The notes under the pieces: generated by a model
Told to the model about the DNA's origin: nothing
The model's database searches: none
What the model saw: only the letters and a program-made list of their open reading frames with translations
Assembly: GCA_025464275.1 (NCBI GenBank)
Contig: JAODGR010000073.1
Location: 1 to 24,595 of the forward strand
Direction of reading: 5' to 3'
Length of the DNA: 24,595 nt
Source: Methanosarcinales archaeon
GTDB taxonomy: Archaea; Halobacteriota; Syntropharchaeia; Alkanophagales; Methanospirareceae
Shown here: one piece after another, positions 7,019 to 14,799 of the stretch
How the letters are laid out: every line of letters begins with the position of its first letter
Numbering within the stretch: position 1 is the stretch's first letter
Position numbers and translations under genes: made by a program

Positions 7019-8077
7019 ATGACCGTGAATAAGACCCATGCCCGGTCTCAGACCCTGAGCAGCATAAAACTCGTTACCCTTATTCTTAACATTTCTGTGT
7101 ATTCGGCTCTGGTCGCCGTCTCCGCACCCGGTATCGCAGCAGCTTTGCCAACAGCAACGAACTTCGGGCTCACTGAGGTGAACGAGATAACCACGTGCGC
7201 GTGCAGTGGCAGTGGCAGTGGCAATGGCAGTGATATGGATATGCAGGTGACGATACCGGTGAGCATCATGAATTTAGAGAACGGACCGGTGCCCGGTATC
7301 ATATTCAATATACTGTATGATACAGACGTGATGAGGGTTGTAGAGGTGCACAATGGTGCCCTGACAGCGAACTGGGGAAATCCGGTGTACAATAACTTCG
7401 AATGGGGTACCAGGGTGGTGCTGGCATTCGACCCGGAGCATGAGGATGGTGCGATACCAGATGGTGCAAGCGGCTCTGTGGCTTTGCTGGTCTTCAATGT
7501 CAGTCTCAGTGGCGAACCGGGCGCATGGAGCATGCTGAACTTCTCTGATATTCAGCTGGCAGAAGGACCTCCTGATTACCTTGTCGGGACAGCACCTCCC
7601 AGGAACGGCACCTTCTCGGTGGTAAGATGCAGGTTGCAGGGGCAGGTGACTGATATTCTGGATACCGGGATAGGAGGTGCGACAGTCACACTCAGGACCA
7701 TGGAGGGTACTCTCATCGCTTCTACCACCACCGATCCACAGGGCAACTACTGGTTCGCTGAGCTCAAAGGCGCATCAGCGGGCTTTTACAACCTCAGTGC
7801 AGTGAAGGCATGTTTCTGGTCCAGCTACACCACTGTTTACATCAATTCCAGTTCCAATGTAACCACCAGAGCAGATATAGAACTGTTACGGATGGGCGAC
7901 CTGAACGGAAACGGTATGGCAGCTGATATCGCCGATGTGGCAATGATGTGGAACGCGTGGGCGGGCTTGATCACCGCAGATTACCACTATGACCTGAACA
8001 GAAACGGTATAGCAGCGGATATCGGCGATGTGGCAATGATGTGGAACGCGTGGAAGGGAGAAATCACACTCTGTTGA
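7019..8077 (+). CDS. Secreted protein with cohesin-like, carboxypeptidase-regulatory-like and dockerin type I modules
   Basis: This 352-residue extracellular protein has four parts. Residues 1-42 look like a signal peptide, with a basic start, a hydrophobic stretch about 17-36 and a likely cut near AAA|L. Residues about 60-71 are a CACSGSGSGNGS linker. Residues about 72-202 resemble a cohesin: VTIPVSIMN at the start, then IIFNILYDTDVM and SVALLVFNVSL. Residues about 204-290 match a carboxypeptidase regulatory-like beta-sandwich (LQGQVTD, GATVTL, TTDPQGNYWF). Residues about 293-346 hold two dockerin calcium-binding repeats, GDLNGNGMAADIADVAMMW and YDLNRNGIAADIGDVAMMW. Cohesin and dockerin bind each other in bacterial cellulosomes. 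In archaea they probably assemble surface or matrix proteins, so this may be a self-linking scaffold unit. It converges on the ABC ATPase gene with a 3-nt gap. Confidence 0.82.
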   Translation: MTVNKTHARSQTLSSIKLVTLILNISVYSALVAVSAPGIAAALPTATNFGLTEVNEITTCACSGSGSGNGSDMDMQVTIPVSIMNLENGPVPGIIFNILYDTDVMRVVEVHNGALTANWGNPVYNNFEWGTRVVLAFDPEHEDGAIPDGASGSVALLVFNVSLSGEPGAWSMLNFSDIQLAEGPPDYLVGTAPPRNGTFSVVRCRLQGQVTDILDTGIGGATVTLRTMEGTLIASTTTDPQGNYWFAELKGASAGFYNLSAVKACFWSSYTTVYINSSSNVTTRADIELLRMGDLNGNGMAADIADVAMMWNAWAGLITADYHYDLNRNGIAADIGDVAMMWNAWKGEITLC

Positions 8078-8080
8078 AGC

Positions 8081-8878
8081 TCACCAGTGCTCTCGCAATA
8101 CCCTGTGGGGGACACCGTGAGCGATTATATCCACAGGGCACTGATATGTCGATTCCAGCTCCTCCCTGGTTATCTCTTTTGTGTTATGGTAATACAGCTT
8201 CCGGTTGAGGCATGCGATTTTGGTAACATAGATGGAGACCGCACTGATGTCGTGGGAGATGAGCACGATAGCCATCTGCTTCTTGAGCTCCTCGAAGAGT
8301 TCGTAAAGCTCCTTCTGCATCTGTGAATCCACATTTGCCATCGGCTCATCGAGCAGTAGCAACTTCGGCTGCGTCACCAGTGCACGAGCAATGAATACCC
8401 TCTGCTGCTGCCCACCTGAGAGTTTCCCTATCTGCCGGTCTTTGAATTCGAGCATCTCCACTGTTTCCAGGGCTTCGTACGCTATCCTCATGTCCGTCTC
8501 ACTGTATCGCCTGGGCGGGCGCAGACGCCCAAGCCGACCCATCAGTACTACATCCAGCACACTGACCGGGAAATCGGAGTAGAAGAGGCTGTGCTGGGGC
8601 ACATACCCAACGAACCTCCTCCCCATCTCCGGTGGCAGTCCGAAGACGGTGACCCGACCGCGGGTTGGGGTGATCAACCCGAGGATGACCTTCAGGAGTG
8701 TGGTCTTGCCTCCACCGTTTGGTCCTATTATACCAAGGAAGTCATGTGCTTTTATTGATAGATTAACATCCTCCAGTACCACTATCCCGTCCATATGGAC
8801 CCATACATCCTCCAGCCTCACTACCTCCTCCTCTTCCATCGGTACAGTTAACAAATTAACATTATCTGCTATAAGCAT
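8081..8878 (-). CDS. ABC transporter ATP-binding protein, ZnuC/MntB-like
   Basis: This ATPase subunit probably drives uptake of zinc, manganese or another metal. It has Walker A GPNGGGKTT, a Q-loop at GYVPQHSLF, the signature LSGGQQQR, Walker B LLLLDEPMANVD and the switch histidine in LISHDIS. The spacing matches the metal-chelate family. The C-terminus HGVPHRVLREHW is His-rich, as in several ZnuC proteins. No permease or binding protein is adjacent, so its partners must lie elsewhere. The start is uncertain: ATG 8878 gives the longest form, ATG 8839 is internal, and a GTG just after a GGAGGAGG run begins at VRLEDV, where family members usually begin. The metal specificity is inference. Confidence 0.85.
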   Translation of the reverse strand: MLIADNVNLLTVPMEEEEVVRLEDVWVHMDGIVVLEDVNLSIKAHDFLGIIGPNGGGKTTLLKVILGLITPTRGRVTVFGLPPEMGRRFVGYVPQHSLFYSDFPVSVLDVVLMGRLGRLRPPRRYSETDMRIAYEALETVEMLEFKDRQIGKLSGGQQQRVFIARALVTQPKLLLLDEPMANVDSQMQKELYELFEELKKQMAIVLISHDISAVSIYVTKIACLNRKLYYHNTKEITREELESTYQCPVDIIAHGVPHRVLREHW

Positions 8879-8959
8879 AAACTATCTAAATCAAAAATCT
8901 AATATTACAGTTACAGATTGCATTACAGTACAGTACAGGATTAACAGAAATAGAGGGTG

Positions 8960-9715
8960 ATGAAGGGTGTGAAATCGGTGATAAAAGTGGGTATCTGCGG
9001 ATTCCCAAGGTCACAGAGCGTTATATTCACGAATTTGCGCCTGGTGGAGGTTCAGGCAACGTTCTACAAGCCGGTGCTTATATCCACAGCCGAACGATGG
9101 CGTAGAGCCGCACCTCAAGATTTCGAGTTCACAGTGAAGGCATGGCAGTTGATCACCCATGAGCCGGGTAGCCCCACATATCGGAAGGCGAAGCTGGATA
9201 AGCTGATAGATACGAGTAAGGTCACCAGATACGGGCTATTCAGACCCACGGAGGAGGTATTCGCAGCATGGTCAGCAACGGAGGAGATATGCAGAGCCCT
9301 GGACTCGAATAAGGTGGTATTCCAGTCTCCTGCGAGTTTTAAGGAGAGGGAAGCGAACATAAAGAACATGTACGATTTCTTCCGCTCGATAGACCGGGCT
9401 GAGAAGATGATGATATGGGAGCCACGGGGCGAATGGAAGAGGAGCACAATAAGAGCAATCTGTGAAGACCTGAACCTCGTGCATTGCGTAGACCCCTTCG
9501 CTGAGCTACCTGTGAGTACCGATTTTGGCTATCTCAGGCTTCATGGCTCTCCACCGGGTAAGAGGATGTATCGGTACTCATACACGGAAGCGGACTTACA
9601 GTTACTGTACGAGCGATGCAGCAACTTCTCCCGGGTGTATGTCCTCTTCAATAATTACACGATGTACGAGGACGCGTTGAAATTCAAATCGATGCTCGAA
9701 CTCAATACAGGATAG
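8960..9715 (+). CDS. DUF72 (YecE-family) protein
   Basis: This roughly 251-residue protein matches DUF72, a TIM-barrel family of unknown biochemical function. Landmarks are VGICGFP at the N-terminus, VEVQATFYKP (where most members have VEvNsTFY), FEFTVKAWQLITH, VVFQSPASF, MIWEPRGEW, VHCVDPF and YLRLHGSPPGKRMYRYSYT near the end. ATG 8960 follows GAGG; a GTG at 8957 and later GTG codons are alternatives, because the conserved domain starts only about ten residues in. Its last 14 nt overlap, tail to tail, the coding end of pyrF on the other strand. No role can be assigned from the neighbours. Confidence 0.82.
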   Translation: MKGVKSVIKVGICGFPRSQSVIFTNLRLVEVQATFYKPVLISTAERWRRAAPQDFEFTVKAWQLITHEPGSPTYRKAKLDKLIDTSKVTRYGLFRPTEEVFAAWSATEEICRALDSNKVVFQSPASFKEREANIKNMYDFFRSIDRAEKMMIWEPRGEWKRSTIRAICEDLNLVHCVDPFAELPVSTDFGYLRLHGSPPGKRMYRYSYTEADLQLLYERCSNFSRVYVLFNNYTMYEDALKFKSMLELNTG

Positions 9716-10412
9716 TTCCACTTCGGCTTCGGCTGATCAATTTGTATATGCGTTTTACTTCTTCCTCCGGCTCTTCCGCCTGATACAGAGCTCTGCCCAC
9801 GATGATAAAATCCGCTCCTGCTTCAACTGCTCTGTCAGGTCCTCCACCCTGCGGTCCAACGCCGGGTGAAAGTATCCTTATCCTCTTTGCTCTCTCTTCT
9901 GCGATTCGCTTAACCGCGCTCAAGCGTTCCGGCCTGTTCGCCGGGGCTACGAAGTGCTTCACATCCAGTTCGAGGCTCTGCTCCAGTATCCGGTCAGCGG
10001 CATCGTCCACCAGAAACGCACTCGATTCCGGATGTGTCATCTCCAGCACCACAATCGGCAGTAGCTGATGTACATTGCAGGCATCAACGAATGCGGTAAG
10101 TGTTGCGGAGCCTGCGCCCTGTGGTGCTGCGATGAAAGCATCAATGCCCGCGTCAGCCACCACTTTCGCCTGTTTACGCACCATATCAGGGATATCGGTG
10201 CCCGCTTTCTGGGCATCGAATATCAGGGGGAAATCACATACTTCCTTCAGCTCTTTCACCACCTTCCTCAGGCTATATTGCCAGCAGAGGATGGACCCTA
10301 TCTTCAAACCTGCAATCTCTCTCTTCAAATCCTTAACCGACTCTGCTATCGCCTTCGCCTGCTCTATATCCACATCAAGGGCGGGTATGATCCCGGGCTG
10401 GTGGTTGAACAT
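9702..10412 (-). CDS. pyrF: Orotidine 5'-phosphate decarboxylase, divergent archaeal type
   Basis: OMP decarboxylase makes UMP, the last step of de novo pyrimidine synthesis. The 236-residue barrel starts IIPALDVD and ends with the phosphate-binding stretch SPGVGPQGGGPDRAVEAGADFIIVGRALYQAEEP, which is strongly diagnostic; only scattered pieces are needed to see it (PGVG, QGG, VGRA). VLEMTHPES corresponds to the usual MSHPGA strand. The catalytic loop is unusual: the common D-x-K-x-x-D-I-P is here FDAQKAGTDIPDM, with D and K further apart and two extra residues in total. Either this is a separate archaeal PyrF subfamily or a related decarboxylase. It lies 8 nt after atpF on the same strand, probably in the same transcript. 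Confidence 0.75.
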   Translation of the reverse strand: MFNHQPGIIPALDVDIEQAKAIAESVKDLKREIAGLKIGSILCWQYSLRKVVKELKEVCDFPLIFDAQKAGTDIPDMVRKQAKVVADAGIDAFIAAPQGAGSATLTAFVDACNVHQLLPIVVLEMTHPESSAFLVDDAADRILEQSLELDVKHFVAPANRPERLSAVKRIAEERAKRIRILSPGVGPQGGGPDRAVEAGADFIIVGRALYQAEEPEEEVKRIYKLISRSRSGTILY

Positions 10413-10420
10413 CTATCTTT

Positions 10421-10810
10421 TCATTTCAGGGCAATACCTACTGCCCGTTTTATCAATCTCTCTATCTCGCTTATCTCCCTCACCACCGGTCCTCTCTTGT
10501 CCGGTATCTCCACGATGATGGGGATAACCCCCCGCTTATTCTCATTTATCGCCCGTATCTTAGCCTGAATGCGAGCTTGTGCAGCAAGCCGCTCATTTAT
10601 TATTATGATGGCAGTTCCATCGGTCGCCAATCTCTCGAGCAGCTGGGATATCTTCGCCTCAGCCTGTGGCGATAGCGACACCTCCCCGGTTCCGGCTTCA
10701 GTTCCGGCTTCAGGTTCGGGTTCGGTTTCAACTTCGGCTTCGTACGCTGTACGCACACCTGCGAGTCTGAATCCGATGACTGTTTCACGGTCACCAATCA
10801 CCGCAATCAT
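10421..10810 (-). CDS. atpF: A-type ATP synthase subunit F
   Basis: Subunit F sits on the central stalk of the archaeal A1 sector and is thought to regulate coupling. The 129-residue protein begins IAVIGDRETVIGFRLAGV, the family hallmark, continues with GTAIIIINERLA, then IPIIVEIPDKRGP, and ends in a basic helix IERLIKRAVG. Residues about 25-43 are an acidic Glu/Pro/Gly/Thr-rich insertion (ETEPEPEAGTEAGTGE), encoded by an imperfect GGCTTC/GGTTCC repeat at about 10689-10740; relatives usually have a short loop there. The gene lies 11 nt after atpE. The catalytic A and B subunit genes, which usually follow F, are replaced by pyrF. Confidence 0.92.
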   Translation of the reverse strand: MIAVIGDRETVIGFRLAGVRTAYEAEVETEPEPEAGTEAGTGEVSLSPQAEAKISQLLERLATDGTAIIIINERLAAQARIQAKIRAINENKRGVIPIIVEIPDKRGPVVREISEIERLIKRAVGIALK

Positions 10811-10821
10811 TCCTCATCCCC

Positions 10822-11457
10822 CTATGAAGCATGGAATAGAACCCGTACTATATCCTCCCTCAAGCCAGATGAGAGGCGTTTCATTCGCTCCTCAAATGTA
10901 TTGTTCACTTCTATCCTGCCATCACCTCGCCTCACAATCACACCTCCCACCGTATTTATCCTCTCATCTGCCACTCGGAGGCGCACATCACCGCCTAACT
11001 CCTCAGCCAATCCCTTCAACATCTCTTCGGTCACGAATTGAGCGTCTTCAGCACTGAGTATAACTTCCAGCTCGCTGGTGCCCCCGCCTGCAATGATACT
11101 CAGTGCAGCATCCCTGATCAAGCCAGCCAGGATGGCGGGATAAGAGTTGCCCTTGAAACCCTCCTTCTTTATCTGCTGCACACGCTTCAGTGCACCGTCT
11201 AAAACACGGTTTATCATCTCCTCTTCTGCATTCCACCTGAGCCTCTTCGCACTCTGCTTCTTTGCTCTGATGATTCTATCCTTACTCTCAGCTGCTTTGC
11301 GCTCCTCTGACTCGATGAATTGCTTCTTACGCGCCTCTATCTCTGCTTTCGCATTCTTAACCCGCTCTTCCACCTTCGCTCTCGCATCACGCAATATCCT
11401 CTCACGCTCCTCTCGCGCATCAGCTCTTATCCGTTCCACCATCTCAGGTGCACCCAT
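10822..11457 (-). CDS. atpE: A-type ATP synthase subunit E
   Basis: Subunit E pairs with subunit H to form the peripheral stalks that hold the A1 head against rotation. The 211-residue protein has a long charged helix over residues 1 to about 100 (many Glu, Arg and Lys, few hydrophobic residues), then a globular domain with LEVILSAEDAQFV, RLRVADERINTVGGVIVRRGDGRIEVNNTFEERM pieces (TVGGVIV and NNTFEERM are typical) and a C-terminal helix ending VRVLF. Its length is normal for the family. It follows atpH after 26 nt and precedes atpF after 11 nt. Subunit C, which normally lies between E and F, is absent here. Confidence 0.93.
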   Translation of the reverse strand: MGAPEMVERIRADAREERERILRDARAKVEERVKNAKAEIEARKKQFIESEERKAAESKDRIIRAKKQSAKRLRWNAEEEMINRVLDGALKRVQQIKKEGFKGNSYPAILAGLIRDAALSIIAGGGTSELEVILSAEDAQFVTEEMLKGLAEELGGDVRLRVADERINTVGGVIVRRGDGRIEVNNTFEERMKRLSSGLREDIVRVLFHAS

Positions 11458-11483
11458 CTGGACGGTTCACCTCACCTACCTGT

Positions 11484-11804
11484 TTACCTGCTCAATCCCA
11501 GGATTCTTACCAGCACAGCATCTACAGCGTTATCCAACCTCGATTCTGCGTTTGCACGGAGTTTATTCACCTCAGCCTCCGCTTCTCTCAATATCTCCTC
11601 GCCTTCCTCTTCACCTTCCTTCGCGTACCTCGCTGCAATCTCCTTCGCGGTCCTCTCCATCTCCGCCCTCGACTCGGATTCCAGCTTCCTCACTTCGTTC
11701 TCTGCTTCTTTCAGCATGGCTGCCGCTTCTTCCTTCGCCCCTTCTATCTGCCTCCTTGCTTCTTCCTCCGCTTCTCTTATCTCCTTCAGCGCTTCTAATG
11801 CCAT
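11484..11804 (-). CDS. ahaH: A-type ATP synthase subunit H (peripheral stalk)
   Basis: This 106-residue protein is almost entirely one heptad-patterned charged helix, starting ALEALKEIREAEEEARRQIE and ending in a small hydrophobic cap AVDAVLVRILGL. That is the form of the archaeal stalk subunit H (AhaH/AtpH), which dimerises with subunit E. Position supports the call, since H is normally the first gene of the archaeal ATP synthase operon and E follows directly here. In usual operons, the membrane subunits I and K lie between H and E; neither is present. AGGTAGAG precedes the start. Coiled-coil composition alone would not be decisive, so the confidence depends on context. Confidence 0.82.
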   Translation of the reverse strand: MALEALKEIREAEEEARRQIEGAKEEAAAMLKEAENEVRKLESESRAEMERTAKEIAARYAKEGEEEGEEILREAEAEVNKLRANAESRLDNAVDAVLVRILGLSR

Positions 11805-11855
11805 GCTCTATGCTCTACCTGCTATTCTATCTATCTTCTGTTCTTTATCTTTATC

Positions 11856-11880
11856 TTATTTAACAATTATAATATAAGCC
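11856..11880. promoter_or_regulatory. Shared AT-rich promoter core between atpH and radA
   Basis: The 108-bp divergent spacer 11805-11912 contains one strong TATA-like block, ATTATAATATAAG at 11866-11878 on the plus strand, which reads CTTATATTATAAT on the minus strand. In the radA direction it would start transcription near 11899, leaving the GAGGTGAGG ribosome site (11897-11905) partly in the leader. In the atpH direction it would start near 11843. Both genes may use the same element or overlapping ones. Confidence 0.5.
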
Positions 11881-11912
11881 ACAAGACCTAACAGAAGAGG
11901 TGAGGCGAGGCA

Positions 11913-12860
11913 GTGGAGCTGGAGGATTTACCTGGAGTTGGACCTGCGATAGCAGAGAAGTTACGTACGGCTGGTTTGAATTCCCTGGAGGCGATAGCGG
12001 TGGCATCACCTGCGGAACTGGTAGCCACTGCGGAGATAGGGGAGGCGATAGCGGCGAAGATAATAAATGCAGCACGTGAAGCTGCGGATATCGGTGGTTT
12101 TGAGACCGGGGATAAGATATTGGAGAGGCGAGAGAGCATTAGTAAGTTGACTACCGGCTCTAAATCGCTTGATAGTTTACTGGGTGGCGGGCTTGAGACG
12201 AGAGCGATGACGGAGTTCTATGGCGAGTTCGGAAGTGGTAAGACACAGTTAGCGCACCAGCTCGCAGTAAATGTCCAGCTACCGCCGGAGGAGGGTGGTT
12301 TAAACGGCTCTGCCATCATGATTGATACGGAGAACACCTTCAGACCAGAGCGTATAAAGGACATGGCAGAAGGTTCGGGACTCGATTTCATCGAGGTATT
12401 GAAGAACATCCATGTCGCTCGAGCTTATAACTCCAATCATCAGATATTACTGGTGGAGAAGGCGAAAGAGCTTGCAGATGAGTTGAAAGGGAGTGATAAG
12501 CCCGTTCGATTACTGGTGATTGATTCCGCGACTGCGCATTTCAGGAGTGAGTATGTGGGTAGAGGCACACTCTCAGACCGTCAGCAGAAGATAAATAAGC
12601 ATCTACATGACGCTCTCAGGTTTGGTGACCTGAACAATGCGGCGGTGATGATAACGAATCAGGTGCAGGTGCGACCTGACGCCTTCTTCGGCGACCCTAC
12701 GAGACCCATTGGGGGGCATATCGTCGGGCATACTGCCACTTTCAGGGTGTATCTCCGTAAATCCAAGGGCGAGAAGAGAATAGCACGGCTGGTTGACTCG
12801 CCCAACCTGCCGGAGGCGGAGGCGGTATTCTCCGTCACAAAAGCCGGTATTCGCGATTGA
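11913..12860 (+). CDS. radA: DNA repair and recombination protein RadA
   Basis: RadA is the archaeal RecA/Rad51 recombinase that forms filaments on single-stranded DNA and exchanges strands. The 315-residue protein has an N-terminal helix-hairpin-helix domain starting LEDLPGVGPAIAEKL, a linker, and the ATPase core with Walker A GEFGSGKTQ (104-112), MIDTENTFRPERI, Walker B RLLVIDSA (199-206) and the DNA-binding loop regions through RSEYVGRG and MITNQVQVRPDAFFGDP. The start is a GTG at 11913, supported by GAGGTGAGG upstream and by the domain beginning exactly there. It converges with the CBS protein gene, 7 nt apart. Confidence 0.97.
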   Translation: MELEDLPGVGPAIAEKLRTAGLNSLEAIAVASPAELVATAEIGEAIAAKIINAAREAADIGGFETGDKILERRESISKLTTGSKSLDSLLGGGLETRAMTEFYGEFGSGKTQLAHQLAVNVQLPPEEGGLNGSAIMIDTENTFRPERIKDMAEGSGLDFIEVLKNIHVARAYNSNHQILLVEKAKELADELKGSDKPVRLLVIDSATAHFRSEYVGRGTLSDRQQKINKHLHDALRFGDLNNAAVMITNQVQVRPDAFFGDPTRPIGGHIVGHTATFRVYLRKSKGEKRIARLVDSPNLPEAEAVFSVTKAGIRD

Positions 12861-12867
12861 CTGTCTG

Positions 12868-13437
12868 TTATTCCTCCTCCAGTTCCATCTCCTCCTTGCA
12901 GCTCTCGCACACCATCAACCCATCCTTCATCACCAGGTCATTGGAGAAGCAGCCACATTTCTCACATATCCCCTGCCCGATTCCTTCACGCTCCTCTCCT
13001 ACTATCTCCCTCTCCACCTGCATCTCGATCAAATCCGAGAGGATCGAGTTCATCTGGGAAGAAACCGCGAGTATATCTACATCAGCCACAATCCCCACCA
13101 GTTTACCGTCCTCTATTATTGGCAACTTCCTTATCTTCTCCGCTGCCATCTTCTTCGCGATATCAGAAAGACGGTCATTTGGAGAGCCAGTGATCAGCGG
13201 TGAGGTCATCACATCCCTCAGCTTCACCCTGCTCGGCGTCGTGTCTTTACTCACCAGCTCGTTGATTATGTCACCCTGCGTTACTATACCCACCGGCTGA
13301 TTATCACTGTCCACCACTATTATACTGTCCACGTCATACTTCCGCATCAGTTTCGCCGCTTCCTTGACGCTCATCTCCTCATCCCCGGTCACCACCTCGC
13401 GCACCATTATATCCCGTAGCGGTATATCCGTCTCCAT
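12868..13437 (-). CDS. CBS-domain pair protein with C-terminal zinc ribbon
   Basis: The 189-residue protein has two CBS modules, residues about 8-62 (LRDIMVREVVT ... GIVTQGDII) and 74-126 (LRDVMTSPLIT ... GIVADVDIL), which together form an adenosine-nucleotide-binding Bateman unit. A helical linker leads to a four-cysteine knuckle, C158-x2-C161 and C177-x2-C180, with an extra C163, followed by an acidic tail. The layout suggests a cytoplasmic sensor that binds AMP/ATP or S-adenosylmethionine and contacts nucleic acid or protein through the ribbon; the ligand and target are unknown. The start has GAGGGTGAG before it. The upstream AT-rich stretch, about 13448-13463, could be its TATA region. 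It is divergent from apgM. Confidence 0.85.
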   Translation of the reverse strand: METDIPLRDIMVREVVTGDEEMSVKEAAKLMRKYDVDSIIVVDSDNQPVGIVTQGDIINELVSKDTTPSRVKLRDVMTSPLITGSPNDRLSDIAKKMAAEKIRKLPIIEDGKLVGIVADVDILAVSSQMNSILSDLIEMQVEREIVGEEREGIGQGICEKCGCFSNDLVMKDGLMVCESCKEEMELEEE

Positions 13438-13469
13438 CTCACCCTCACTATAATAATTATATTCTGGTA

Positions 13470-13484
13470 TTGGCTTAAATAACC
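13470..13484 (+). promoter_or_regulatory. Candidate promoter of apgM
   Basis: TTGGCTTAAATAACC contains a TATA-like TTAAATAA about 35-40 nt upstream of the apgM ATG at 13516. A start of transcription near 13502 would keep the AGAGGGAG ribosome site in the leader. The call is based on pattern only. Confidence 0.4.
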
Positions 13485-13515
13485 TAACCGGAAGAGTGAA
13501 GATGGAAGAGGGAGA

Positions 13516-14799
13516 ATGAAATATGCGATTTTGATAGGAGATGGAATGGCTGACTATCCCATACCAGAATACGAGGGTAGAACGGCTCTACAAATCGCAT
13601 CCACGCCTAACCTCGATTTCATCGCCAATGAGGGTGTATGTGGCACGGTAAGGACGATCCCGCCGGGGATGGATGCGGGTAGCGATATAGCCACGCTCTC
13701 GATTCTGGGCTACGACCCCGCACGCTATTACACGGGCAGAGGACCACTGGAGGCGATGGGGATGTCCATCACGCTCGAAGAGGGCGATATAGCATTCAGA
13801 TGCAATCTTGTAACCGAGTCAGGGGGGCGAATCGTGGATTACAGCGGCGGGCATATCTCGGATGAGGAAGCGAAGGAGCTGATAGCAGCGCTCAATGCGG
13901 AATTGGAATTAGAAGAGAAGGCGGGTATAACCGTGACCTTCTATCCGGGCGTCAGTTATCGGAACGTGATGGTGATGAAGGTGAAGCCGAACGCGAGGGA
14001 GGGGTGGGAGAGGGAAGGCGGTGCACCACCGCACGATATTATTGGTGCACGGGTTGAGGCGGAATTACCCAGAAGTGCCATATTAAGAGATATTATCCTC
14101 GCTTCGAGACGGATACTCCACAACCATGATATAAATAAGCGTAGAGCGGCTGAGAACAAGAACAGGGCGAATATGGTCTGGCTCTGGAGTGGCGGCAGGA
14201 AGCCGGTGATGCCCGAGTTCAGAGTGATGTATGGAGTATCCGGAGCAGTGATCTCGGGTGTTTATCTCGTCAAGGGTGTGGCGAGATGCGTGGCTCTGGA
14301 CGTGATAGAAGTGCCCGGCGCCACGGGATATATAGACACGAATTACAGTGGCAAGGCGGAGTATGCATTACGCAGCCTGAAGGATAGCGAATCGGAAGAG
14401 GCACTCGTCATGGTGCATGTGGAAGCACCAGATGAGGCGGCGCACAGTGGTGATATCGAGCAGAAGGTGAAAGCGATAGAGAATTTTGATACCCATGTGG
14501 TGGGTAGAATCCTCTCTGGATTGGATTCAGAATACAGTGATGAGGGCTATCGGATACTTGTACTCCCGGACCATTACACCCCGGTCTCTCTGAAGGTGCA
14601 TACACGGGAACCGGTACCCTTTGCCATCTATGACTCTCGTGCTGCCTCCGCTTCTGACCGGAGCGGGCGCCACCATTACCATCACTATCACCATCATGAA
14701 GTTCAGGGAGGGAGTGGATTCAACGAGCTCGCGGCGAGCAGGAGTTCAATTCGATTTGATGCATATCAGCAGGAGCTGATGCACTATCTCTTCCACTGA
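13516..14799 (+). CDS. apgM: 2,3-bisphosphoglycerate-independent phosphoglycerate mutase, archaeal type
   Basis: ApgM interconverts 3- and 2-phosphoglycerate in glycolysis and gluconeogenesis. The 427-residue alkaline-phosphatase-fold enzyme opens AILIGDGMADYP with metal ligand D9 and carries the phosphorylated serine in MDAGSDIATLSILGYDP (S56). VHVEAPDEAAHSGD and LPDHYTPVSLKVHT supply the remaining metal-binding Asp and His residues. An insertion near the C-terminus, residues about 377-400, includes the tract HHYHHYHHH (386-394), which is not typical of the family and may bind metal or be neutral repeat expansion. AGAGGGAG precedes the ATG. The stop directly abuts the stop of the ferredoxin gene on the other strand. 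Confidence 0.95.
   Translation: MKYAILIGDGMADYPIPEYEGRTALQIASTPNLDFIANEGVCGTVRTIPPGMDAGSDIATLSILGYDPARYYTGRGPLEAMGMSITLEEGDIAFRCNLVTESGGRIVDYSGGHISDEEAKELIAALNAELELEEKAGITVTFYPGVSYRNVMVMKVKPNAREGWEREGGAPPHDIIGARVEAELPRSAILRDIILASRRILHNHDINKRRAAENKNRANMVWLWSGGRKPVMPEFRVMYGVSGAVISGVYLVKGVARCVALDVIEVPGATGYIDTNYSGKAEYALRSLKDSESEEALVMVHVEAPDEAAHSGDIEQKVKAIENFDTHVVGRILSGLDSEYSDEGYRILVLPDHYTPVSLKVHTREPVPFAIYDSRAASASDRSGRHHYHHYHHHEVQGGSGFNELAASRSSIRFDAYQQELMHYLFH

Noticed and set aside
10569..11863. Long plus-strand open frames opposite atpF, atpE and atpH
   Set aside because: They are antisense to three recognisable ATP synthase genes, are rich in Ser, Leu and Pro as expected for the complement of charged-helix genes, and have no matching family.
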